A stretch of 64,000 nt of DNA from JANQEU01 sp965228045. Its GTDB lineage: Bacteria; Bacteroidota; Bacteroidia; Cytophagales; Cyclobacteriaceae. A program made the position numbers and the translations under genes. Of this stretch, positions 17,164 through 24,503 are shown piece after piece. The stretch is from positions 1,488,001 through 1,552,000 of the forward strand of contig OZ245789.1 in the NCBI GenBank assembly GCA_965228045.1, in the 5' to 3' direction. The notes beneath the pieces were generated by a model that was not told where the DNA came from, did not search any database, and was given only the letters and a program-made list of their open reading frames with translations. Numbering within the stretch: the first letter of the stretch is position 1; each line of letters starts with the position of its first letter.

Positions 17164-19755
17164 CTACTCATCCCTCAGGCAATCGGCCGGATTGATACTG
17201 GCAGCGCGCAAGGTCTGAAGACCAACGGTGAGCCAGGCAATGACCAGGGCAAGTATCCCGGCGCTTCCAAAATACCACCAGCTCAAATCAATGGAGTAAG
17301 CAAAGTTCTCAATCCAGCGCTGCGACATAAAATAGGCGACAGGAAGTGCGATAAGAATCGCCAGGCCAACCATTTTGGCAAATCCGGTAGTAAGCATGTA
17401 TACGATGGCAAGCCGGGACGAACCCAGAATTTTTCGGATCCCAATTTCCTTGAACCGACTTTCAGTGGTAAAGGCAGCCAGACCGAAGAGGCCGAGACAG
17501 GAAATGAAAGTAGCCAATCCTGCAAAGTATTGGGCTAGATTCGACAGCCTGGTTTCCGAGGCGTATAGTGCTTCATAGTCCTGATCAAGGAACTGTGGCT
17601 GAAAAACATATCCGGGGTTAAATTCCTGATAGATACTCTGAATTTTGTCCAGGGTTTCCACCTCATTTCCGGACTGGATTTTGGCCATGATAAAATGTGC
17701 TTTTTCGGGAGCCAGTAAGAAAAGCATTGGTTCAACCTGGGTATGCAGGGATACAAGGTTAAAGTCTTTTACCACGCCGATGATTTTCTTGTCTCCTGTG
17801 TAATGAAAAATGGACTTTCCAATTGGGTCTTCCATTCCGATAGCTTTTACGGCGGTTTCATTGAGAATGATAGCGGTAGAATCAGATTTAAGATCTGGTG
17901 AAAAGGTTCTGCCTTCGACTATTTCCATCCCGAGCATTTCCAGCATACCATACCCGGCGTTTGTTTCCCAGAATTGCATCTGATCCTCGTCGGTTTTACC
18001 TTCCCATCCTACGCCACCAGTGGAATTAGCTCCTCCAACGATAAATCCGGACAAGGAGGCCTGCGACACTCCCGGAATGTTTTTTACTTCATTTACGAAT
18101 GCATCGGAATTATCCAATAAGGCACCTTCACGAAGGAAGTAAATCACATTATCCCGATCGTAACCCAGATTTTTGTTTTTAACATAATCCAATTGTTTCA
18201 AAACCACTATCACTCCGGAAATCAGAATTATGGATAATGTAAATTGAAAAACTACTAAAGCCTTTCTCCCGAAAACCTCACCTGTTTTTCTATTAAATTT
18301 TCCTCTGAGGATCTGGAGGGCATTAAATCCGGATAGGTAGATCGCCGGATAGCTTCCAGCTAGTAGTCCGACTGAAAGGATAAGTGTAATGGCTCCTATT
18401 ATGAATTGAATATCAAAAGACAGTGAGATGGATTTTTGCGCAACAAAGTTAAATTGGGGAAGCAGCAGCCAAACCAATAACATTGCTACCATCATAGCTA
18501 AGGTGGCCAGAAGAAATGATTCCGTGAAGTACTGCGACATCAGGGATTTACGGGATGCTCCGAGTGATTTTTTGACACCAATTTCTTTTGTTCGGTGAGA
18601 AGCCTTTGCGGTGCTAAGATTTATGAAGTTGATGCAGGAAATGAAAAGTATAAAAATAGCAATGACGGAGAAGAGGTTAACTGAATCAATTCTACCGCCT
18701 GCCTGGATACCGTTCTCAAAATTTCCCTCAAGGTATAGGCTAGAATAGGGGACTAGTTTCAAAGAGACTTTGTCGTAATCGTTTTTCTCTTGCATGATGG
18801 CTGTGATCTTTTGATCCACGGCATCAACACTGGCTGAAGGATTTAGCACTACCATGATCTGAGAATAGTAATTTCCCCACTGTTTGTAGGTAATTAACTC
18901 ATCGTGGTAGTAGTCCCAGTTCATGACATAGTCAAACTGGTCCGATGAGTTGGCGGGAATGTCCTTCATCACCGCGGTGATCTGAAGGTTTTTTTCACGT
19001 CCCCAGGAATGCCAGGTGATTGTTTTGCCAACCACGTCCGTAGAATTGAATATTCTGTTGGCCAAAGTTTCCGAAACCACGATACCAGATTGATCATTGA
19101 GGACCGTGTTTTTGTCACCTTTCACCAATGGATAACTGAAGACATTGAAGAAGTCAACATCAGCAAATTTACCTTTTGCTTTGTAGTAGTTTTCTCCACT
19201 TGATAGAGAAAACTCATGTGTGCCCGTGGTGGCCACGGACAAGCGAACATCCGGAACGGAACTCTGGATTTCATCCAGCAACAGGCCTGGTGTGCCGGTC
19301 CAGACATAGGTACCTCCGGCATCCGTATGTACAGAAACGACGTGGTAAAGGTTTTGGTCGTTTTCATGAAATTTATCGACACTTCTTTCATCTGAAACCC
19401 AGAGATAGATAAAGAGTACGCAAGCGAGACCAATAGACAGTCCTGATAGATTGATCAGAAACTGACTTTTGTATTTTCTAAAGTTCCTAAGTGTGAGAAT
19501 AAGATTATGTCTGAACATGATCGTATAGTTTGAGTTGTTTGACGTTTTTCTTTTTTTGAGCGCAAAGGGTCTTATATATCGGAAGACCTGGTACCAGTAA
19601 TTCAGCCTGGCCTTGAATAAGCCCTTTTTTGATTGGACCTGGAAGAATTTCTCTTCAAGATCTCCCAGGATCTCCTCCGTTATGTCTTCCCTGAGAAGAG
19701 ATTGAATGATCCTTTGAGCCAGTTTCGGTGGCATTTCTTCCTGGGTTGACTTCAT
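17164..19755 (-). CDS. FtsX/MacB-type ABC permease with permease-prefix domain (module B, second gene)
   Basis: The 863-residue protein has a prefix domain (about 1-65; PPKLAQRIIQSLLREDITEEILGDLEEKF), an internal Met80 at the start of the permease core (MFRHNLILTLRNF), TM1 at about 98-115, two periplasmic MacB-like domains and two FtsX-type membrane blocks. Coupling-helix motifs are EIGVKKSLGA and EIGIRKILGS, and the tail is NPADCLRDE. No ATPase domain. It overlaps the upstream permease by four bases, so the two are translationally coupled and may form a heterodimer. Confidence 0.85.
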   Translation of the reverse strand: MKSTQEEMPPKLAQRIIQSLLREDITEEILGDLEEKFFQVQSKKGLFKARLNYWYQVFRYIRPFALKKRKTSNNSNYTIMFRHNLILTLRNFRKYKSQFLINLSGLSIGLACVLFIYLWVSDERSVDKFHENDQNLYHVVSVHTDAGGTYVWTGTPGLLLDEIQSSVPDVRLSVATTGTHEFSLSSGENYYKAKGKFADVDFFNVFSYPLVKGDKNTVLNDQSGIVVSETLANRIFNSTDVVGKTITWHSWGREKNLQITAVMKDIPANSSDQFDYVMNWDYYHDELITYKQWGNYYSQIMVVLNPSASVDAVDQKITAIMQEKNDYDKVSLKLVPYSSLYLEGNFENGIQAGGRIDSVNLFSVIAIFILFISCINFINLSTAKASHRTKEIGVKKSLGASRKSLMSQYFTESFLLATLAMMVAMLLVWLLLPQFNFVAQKSISLSFDIQFIIGAITLILSVGLLAGSYPAIYLSGFNALQILRGKFNRKTGEVFGRKALVVFQFTLSIILISGVIVVLKQLDYVKNKNLGYDRDNVIYFLREGALLDNSDAFVNEVKNIPGVSQASLSGFIVGGANSTGGVGWEGKTDEDQMQFWETNAGYGMLEMLGMEIVEGRTFSPDLKSDSTAIILNETAVKAIGMEDPIGKSIFHYTGDKKIIGVVKDFNLVSLHTQVEPMLFLLAPEKAHFIMAKIQSGNEVETLDKIQSIYQEFNPGYVFQPQFLDQDYEALYASETRLSNLAQYFAGLATFISCLGLFGLAAFTTESRFKEIGIRKILGSSRLAIVYMLTTGFAKMVGLAILIALPVAYFMSQRWIENFAYSIDLSWWYFGSAGILALVIAWLTVGLQTLRAASINPADCLRDE

Positions 19756-22406
19756 TCGGATCGTAGTCTTTTTGCAGGATTAATCAAAGCAGCCCGGATG
19801 GACTCAAAACTGATTGTCAGTATTGCGATAAGCATAGCGAGCACTGAAACCGAGAGAAAGGTCCACCATTGCAGCTCGATTCTATTGGCCAGGTCACTTA
19901 GCATTTCATCCATGAACAGCCACCCCAGCGGTATTGCCACAATAGTTGCAACCAGGATCAGTTTTACAAAATTGAATGTAAGGAGTCTGAATATTGTGTT
20001 GACATTGGCTCCCAGGACTTTTCGCATACTGACTTCCTTGCTCCGTCTCTCAATGACGAAAGTGGAAAGCGCAAAGAGTCCGAGACAGGCGATCACGATA
20101 GATAAACCTGCAAATACCATGAACATAAACGCCACTCGTCTTAACTCATCATACATGAATTCAAATCTTTGGTCCATGAAATTGTAGCGAATGGTCTGGT
20201 TTGGCATAAATTCTTCCCAAACATCGTTGATGGATTTCAGGGCACTGGTCATGTCCTGGCTAGCCACTTTTACCGAAACGGTGTTCGCACCTATACCTTT
20301 TACCATGACAAGTGGTCTGATGTCAGTTCCGAGAGACTCGAAATGAAAGTCTTTAACAACCCCAATAACAGTGTTTTGACCATCAAACATGTCTATCATT
20401 TCCGTGCCGATTGGGTCCTCAAGATTTAGTGATTTGGCCATGGTCTCATTCAGAATTATACCTTGTTCATCTGATGATATGTCTCTAAAATCCCTGCCTT
20501 CCAATATTTCCATGCCCAGGGTATTGATGTAATTCTCATCCACTATCCATCTGGCGGCTTCTACTCCAGGATCCAGTTCCCTTCTTGAACGGGGCCAAAA
20601 TGTAATGTTATTTGTAGCGCCACCTTCCACAGGCAGGAAATCGCTTATGGTGACATTCTGGATATCTGAACGTCTTAGTAATTCATTTTTGAATGATTCC
20701 TTTTTTTCATCCGAGACATTCATACCATGTATGTTAATCACCTGATCCTTTTCAAATCCCAACCTGGAATTCATCCAATAATCATATTGCTGAAAGATGG
20801 TTACTGCACTGATAAGCAGTATAATGGTTATAGTGAATTGAAAAATGACCAAAAGGTTTTGGAGATTCGATCTCCTTGCATTGACAATACTACCTTTTAA
20901 TGCTTCTATTGGCTTAAACCTTGAGAGAAAGAATGCCGGATAGATTCCTGAGAAAATTCCTATTAGTACCGCTGCACAAAATAGTCCTGTAAAGAACCAC
21001 CATGAAAACCAGGGGATGATTAGAGATTTGTCCAGAAGGGTATTGAATATCGGAAGTAAAATCCAGGCAAGAAATACACCGACAATCACAGAAAGCAGAC
21101 TGTAAATCACTGATTCTGAAATGTATTGATTGATGATATTCAATCTATTGGAACCCACAACTTTTCTCATACCCACCTCCCTGGTTCTGATGGAAAATTT
21201 TGCCGTAGTAAGGTTGATAAAATTGATGCAACCAAGGAAAAGAATTACACCAGCGATGATTACAAAAATCCAAACTATGAAGCTGTCGCCGTGCGCTATG
21301 TGATCTCCAATCTTCTCCGGGTTTAGATAAACATTCTCAATGGGCTGCAGATAATAACTATGGTTCTTTTCCCAATCATCCAATCCTGTTTTGCCTTCTT
21401 GCTCCAGCATGCCAATTATGTGACTTTCATCCAGTGTCGTGATTTTAGATTCCAGGTCTTGCTTGTTGGTGTTTTCTGCTACTTTGACGTAGTAGCTATA
21501 ATTTGAACAGCACCATCCAATCACACCGGGCCCGAAAGTTCGACCTGTCATTGTCATGATAAAGTCGGCATCCAAATGGGAGTTTTTAGGGAAATCGGTC
21601 ATGACACCCCCGATAGTGTAGGTTCTTTCAGGATTGTCATTCAGTATGATTTGTCTGCCAACCGGGTCCTCATTGGCGAAATATTTTGCGGCTTTGGATT
21701 CTGAAATTACAATCGAATTCGGATCTGTAAGGGCCAGCTTTTGAGAACCATAGACCATGGGAATTTCGAGGATTTCCAGCAATTCCGGATCTGCGTATAT
21801 GAAACCTTCCTCGTATACATTACTTGTACTTTCGATCGGACGGATATAGTTATCACCGGCATCTACCCAGTTCCAGAGGACGGTTCGAGCCACCTTTTCA
21901 ATTTCAGGGAAATTTTCATCTAAAAGAGGTTTAATTGGTCCTTGAAGATTTATCCAGCGATCATAACCTCCGTCATAAGCGTACTGATTAGCCAGCCGGT
22001 AGATTCTCTCTCCATCCTTGTAAAACTTGTCGTAGCTAAGCTCTTGCTGAATGAAGAGGCCGATTAGAATGCAGCCAGTTATACCCAGTGATAAACCTCC
22101 GATTTTGATACTTGAAAGTCCTTTTTGCTTAAGGAGGCTACGGTAAGAGATTTTGAAATAGTGTCGAAACATAATGATTGAATTTGAGTTTTTTGACGAT
22201 GACCTGATGGCAAAGGGACGTAAATAGGAGAGGACCTGATACCAGTAGTTGATTTTGGCTCTGAACCCTGATCTCTGGATTTTTACAACATCAAATTTTT
22301 CCTGAAGATCGCCAGACACTTCCTCCGCTAATTCATCCTTCAAAAACCAGCCGAGAAGTTTTTGAGCCAATACCGGTGGTCCGATATTTTTAGTGTTTTT
22401 TTTCAA
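19752..22406 (-). CDS. FtsX/MacB-type ABC permease with permease-prefix domain (module B, first gene)
   Basis: The 884-residue protein has a prefix domain (about 1-65; PPVLAQKLLGWFLKDELAEEVSGDLQEKF), core start Met79 (MFRHYFKISYRSL), TM1 at about 100-120, then the same two-block layout as its neighbours. Coupling motifs are EVGMRKVVGS and EVSMRKVLGA; the tail is NPAKRLRSE. No ATPase domain. It overlaps padR by four bases and the next permease by four bases, so three genes form one tight operon. Confidence 0.85.
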   Translation of the reverse strand: MKKNTKNIGPPVLAQKLLGWFLKDELAEEVSGDLQEKFDVVKIQRSGFRAKINYWYQVLSYLRPFAIRSSSKNSNSIIMFRHYFKISYRSLLKQKGLSSIKIGGLSLGITGCILIGLFIQQELSYDKFYKDGERIYRLANQYAYDGGYDRWINLQGPIKPLLDENFPEIEKVARTVLWNWVDAGDNYIRPIESTSNVYEEGFIYADPELLEILEIPMVYGSQKLALTDPNSIVISESKAAKYFANEDPVGRQIILNDNPERTYTIGGVMTDFPKNSHLDADFIMTMTGRTFGPGVIGWCCSNYSYYVKVAENTNKQDLESKITTLDESHIIGMLEQEGKTGLDDWEKNHSYYLQPIENVYLNPEKIGDHIAHGDSFIVWIFVIIAGVILFLGCINFINLTTAKFSIRTREVGMRKVVGSNRLNIINQYISESVIYSLLSVIVGVFLAWILLPIFNTLLDKSLIIPWFSWWFFTGLFCAAVLIGIFSGIYPAFFLSRFKPIEALKGSIVNARRSNLQNLLVIFQFTITIILLISAVTIFQQYDYWMNSRLGFEKDQVINIHGMNVSDEKKESFKNELLRRSDIQNVTISDFLPVEGGATNNITFWPRSRRELDPGVEAARWIVDENYINTLGMEILEGRDFRDISSDEQGIILNETMAKSLNLEDPIGTEMIDMFDGQNTVIGVVKDFHFESLGTDIRPLVMVKGIGANTVSVKVASQDMTSALKSINDVWEEFMPNQTIRYNFMDQRFEFMYDELRRVAFMFMVFAGLSIVIACLGLFALSTFVIERRSKEVSMRKVLGANVNTIFRLLTFNFVKLILVATIVAIPLGWLFMDEMLSDLANRIELQWWTFLSVSVLAMLIAILTISFESIRAALINPAKRLRSE

Positions 22407-22750
22407 ATTCCGAATAGATTCAGCTTGTCGATGGCGAGGTCAGGATATTGGTTCCAAAGATTAACCTTAAAGTCCCTGGAGGCCTCTAGTGCATTTTTGC
22501 CAGCATTAGATATGATGTAAATCCTTTTTCTGCGACCACCTCTGGCGGCAGTTGGTTCGCTCATTTTGGATGTAAGGAAGCCTTTTTCTTTTAATCTATC
22601 CAACGTGGAATGCACGGAGCCGATCGAAACTGCACGTCCAGCCTGAGACTCGAATTCCTCCGCAATTTTAAATGCATAAGCATCTTCGTTCAGTATACCG
22701 ACAAGCAAGAGTAATACCTCCTCGAACTCGCCAAGTTTTGTTTCTTTCAT
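22403..22750 (-). CDS. PadR-family transcriptional repressor (module B)
   Basis: The 115-residue protein starts MKETKLGEFEEVLLLLVGIL and contains SIGSVHSTLDRLKEKGFL and ARGGRRKRIYIISNAGKNALE, the PadR winged helix. It heads the module B operon. The long inverted repeat upstream covers its -7 element (TATATTTG, 22770-22777, minus strand), 19 bases before the ATG. It is divergent from the Xre/RES toxin-antitoxin pair. Confidence 0.88.
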   Translation of the reverse strand: MKETKLGEFEEVLLLLVGILNEDAYAFKIAEEFESQAGRAVSIGSVHSTLDRLKEKGFLTSKMSEPTAARGGRRKRIYIISNAGKNALEASRDFKVNLWNQYPDLAIDKLNLFGI

Positions 22751-22754
22751 AAAC

Positions 22755-22812
22755 TTCTAAATTGTAGAACAAATATACGAGTGACTATATTGATTTGTTC
22801 TATAATTTAGAA
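22755..22812. promoter_or_regulatory. Long inverted repeat over the module B padR promoter
   Basis: Two 20-base arms (22755-22774 and 22793-22812) are reverse complements at 19 of 20 positions. Each arm contains the palindrome TTCTA-N5-TAGAA. The inner end of the padR-proximal arm overlaps the minus-strand -7 element. Two dimers of PadR could bind side by side. Confidence 0.7.
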
Positions 22813-22825
22813 AGTAATTTTAAAT

Positions 22826-22869
22826 TTAGGTAAAAATGGTTTTATAATTAGGTAAAAAAGGTATATTTG
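22826..22869 (+). promoter_or_regulatory. Xre/RES promoter with tandem TTAGGTAAAAA sites
   Basis: TTAGGTAAAAA occurs at 22826-22836 and 22848-22858, 22 bases (about two helical turns) apart. TATATTTG (22862-22869) follows and is a full -7 consensus. The sites cover the -33 region, fitting autorepression by the Xre-type antitoxin. Confidence 0.6.
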
Positions 22870-22884
22870 GAGAAATTTACAGCT

Positions 22885-23313
22885 ATGGAAGATAAATCCA
22901 ATTACCAGAAAAGTGGCGTTGAAATCCCGGATCATGTATCCGAGCCGGCTATTCTCTATACGATAAGGCACAATGTAGTCGACTCCAACTATGTCTATTC
23001 TTTGAAGCTTAAGTCGGAGATGGCGGATGAGTTACTGTCCGAGGCATTGAACATAAACATCAAGACTTTCAGATCCTATAAAACTAAATCGATCTCCCTG
23101 AAGCCTCATTTGCAGGAGCAGGTTGTGGCATTACTTGCTCTTTACAAGCATGGGGAGGAGGTATTTGGTTCTGCCAAAAAGCTGAATGAGTGGTTAGGTA
23201 AGTCCAATTATTACTTTGACAATGAAAAGCCATTTGATTTTCTTTCTACCATCAGCGGCATCAAGCACGTGGATGACAGGCTTTCTGCCATTGAGTTTGG
23301 TGATAATGTATGA
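22885..23313 (+). CDS. Xre/MbcA/ParS-type antitoxin of a RES toxin pair
   Basis: The 142-residue protein has an N-terminal helix-turn-helix-like segment (ELLSEALNINIKTFRSYKTKS) and the C-terminal toxin-binding domain (QVVALLALYKHGEEVFGSAKKLNEWL) of RES-associated antitoxins. The usual family pattern FGDxxKxxxWL is recognisable. I chose ATG 22885; an in-frame TTG at 22867 lies within the promoter -7 element. Overlaps the toxin by four bases. Confidence 0.85.
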   Translation: MEDKSNYQKSGVEIPDHVSEPAILYTIRHNVVDSNYVYSLKLKSEMADELLSEALNINIKTFRSYKTKSISLKPHLQEQVVALLALYKHGEEVFGSAKKLNEWLGKSNYYFDNEKPFDFLSTISGIKHVDDRLSAIEFGDNV

Positions 23314-23753
23314 TCCTCTACAGGATTTGTAAGGAGGTATATGCCAATTTGGAGGCTTCCGGATTTGCGAACAGATGGAATAAAGAAGGGCAGTATGTCA
23401 TCTACTGCGCCGGTAGTATTTCCCTTGCTGCTTTGGAGTTACTTGCTCATACCAGTGGGATTCGTCCGAAGGGGGTATTTAAGGTGATGCATTTAAACAT
23501 TGAAGCCAATAATTCAATATTTGAGCCCGTACTGCCCGATGATTGGCCCGGTCTGGCATCGTATCCATTCAGCCAGGACATCGGCACAGAATGGTATGAG
23601 CAGAAATCAAAACTGTTGTTAAAAATCCCATCCGCGATCGTACCTCAGGAATCTAATTACGCTATCAACACCAGGCACAGACTTTTCGATTCGAAAGTGC
23701 ATGTCCCTAAATCTGAGAACTTCATTTGGGATGAGAGGTTTCCTGAAGATTGA
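23310..23753 (+). CDS. RES-domain toxin (NAD-degrading family)
   Basis: The 147-residue protein starts MILYRICKEVYA, continues with RWNKEGQYVIYCAGSISLAALELL and PSAIVPQESNYAINTRH, placing the Arg, Glu and Ser that name the RES family. Characterised members (MbcT, Res) destroy cellular NAD. Its neighbour provides the antitoxin. The gene looks intact and of normal length. Confidence 0.87.
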   Translation: MILYRICKEVYANLEASGFANRWNKEGQYVIYCAGSISLAALELLAHTSGIRPKGVFKVMHLNIEANNSIFEPVLPDDWPGLASYPFSQDIGTEWYEQKSKLLLKIPSAIVPQESNYAINTRHRLFDSKVHVPKSENFIWDERFPED

Positions 23754-23776
23754 ATTATAGACTAAAGCCTTAAAGA

Positions 23777-23810
23777 TTATACGTATAAATAAATTAATTT
23801 TGTCGTATAA
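23777..23810 (+). promoter_or_regulatory. Operator/promoter of the DUF6364/PIN pair
   Basis: The 12-bp palindrome TTATACGTATAA (23777-23788) and a half site CGTATAA (23804-23810) flank TAATTTTG (23795-23802), a full match to the -7 consensus, 18 bases before the antitoxin ATG. Placement fits autorepression. Confidence 0.55.
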
Positions 23811-23819
23811 CTACTTACG

Positions 23820-24074
23820 ATGGATACTAAGATCACATTAAGTTTCGATAAAGATATTATTAAAGCGGCGAAGAAGTACGCAGAGGATCAGAATATAAGC
23901 CTCTCCAGATTGACTGAATTTCTTTACCGACAAATAACTTCTGGGAGTTATCAATCGATTGAGGATTTCCCTATTGCGGATTGGGTAAATGAAGTTTCGG
24001 AAGGTGAGGCTGAATATAAAACAAAGAAGGTAAGGAACTTGAAGGCCGAATATTACGAGTCAAAAAGGAAATGA
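23820..24074 (+). CDS. DUF6364-type antitoxin of a PIN toxin pair
   Basis: The 84-residue protein starts MDTKITLSFDKDIIKAAKKYA and has the short beta strand and two helices of a ribbon-helix-helix protein (DUF6364-like), followed by an acidic then basic tail. It overlaps the PIN gene by four bases (ATGA). It should bind DNA at the palindrome upstream and neutralise the PIN protein. Confidence 0.8.
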   Translation: MDTKITLSFDKDIIKAAKKYAEDQNISLSRLTEFLYRQITSGSYQSIEDFPIADWVNEVSEGEAEYKTKKVRNLKAEYYESKRK

Positions 24075-24493
24075 AAGTATTCCTGGATGCCAACGTAATC
24101 GTTTCAGTTCTGAATAAGGAATACCCGCTTTTCACCTTATCCTCCAGAATACTTTCCGAGTCCGGTAAAACTCGATTTGAGTTGTATACTTCTACCCTTG
24201 CGTTGGCCATATGCTTTTATTTTTCCTCAAAAAAGAATGGACAACAGATAGCTAAGCGAAAAATTGGTTTGCTTAATCAGAATCTCCAGCTTACATCAAT
24301 CGATAGTTCTACGGCGGAGCGGGCTTTATCTAATCCAGCAATTCATGATTTTGAAGATGGCTTGCAATACTATGCCTCCATTGATGCAAAATGTGGATGT
24401 ATCATCACGGAAAACTTATCTGATTATTACTATTCGGATATAGAGGTACTTAATTGCGAACAATTTTTCAGAAAATACATGGTAAAACCCTGA
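24071..24493 (+). CDS. PIN-domain toxin
   Basis: The 140-residue protein starts MKVFLDANVIVSVL (Asp6 of the PIN site) and contains HDFEDGLQYYAS, with the conserved acidic pair, and IITENLSDYY at the C-terminal strand. The second acidic residue of classical VapC, usually Glu in the S-x-x-E-L motif, is missing; the matching stretch is STLALAICFYF. That variant is common in the PIN subfamily paired with DUF6364, so this need not mean loss of activity. It ends 10 bases before the 3' end of the convergent permease gene. Confidence 0.83.
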   Translation: MKVFLDANVIVSVLNKEYPLFTLSSRILSESGKTRFELYTSTLALAICFYFSSKKNGQQIAKRKIGLLNQNLQLTSIDSSTAERALSNPAIHDFEDGLQYYASIDAKCGCIITENLSDYYYSDIEVLNCEQFFRKYMVKP

Positions 24494-24503
24494 AAGGTAT
24501 TTT

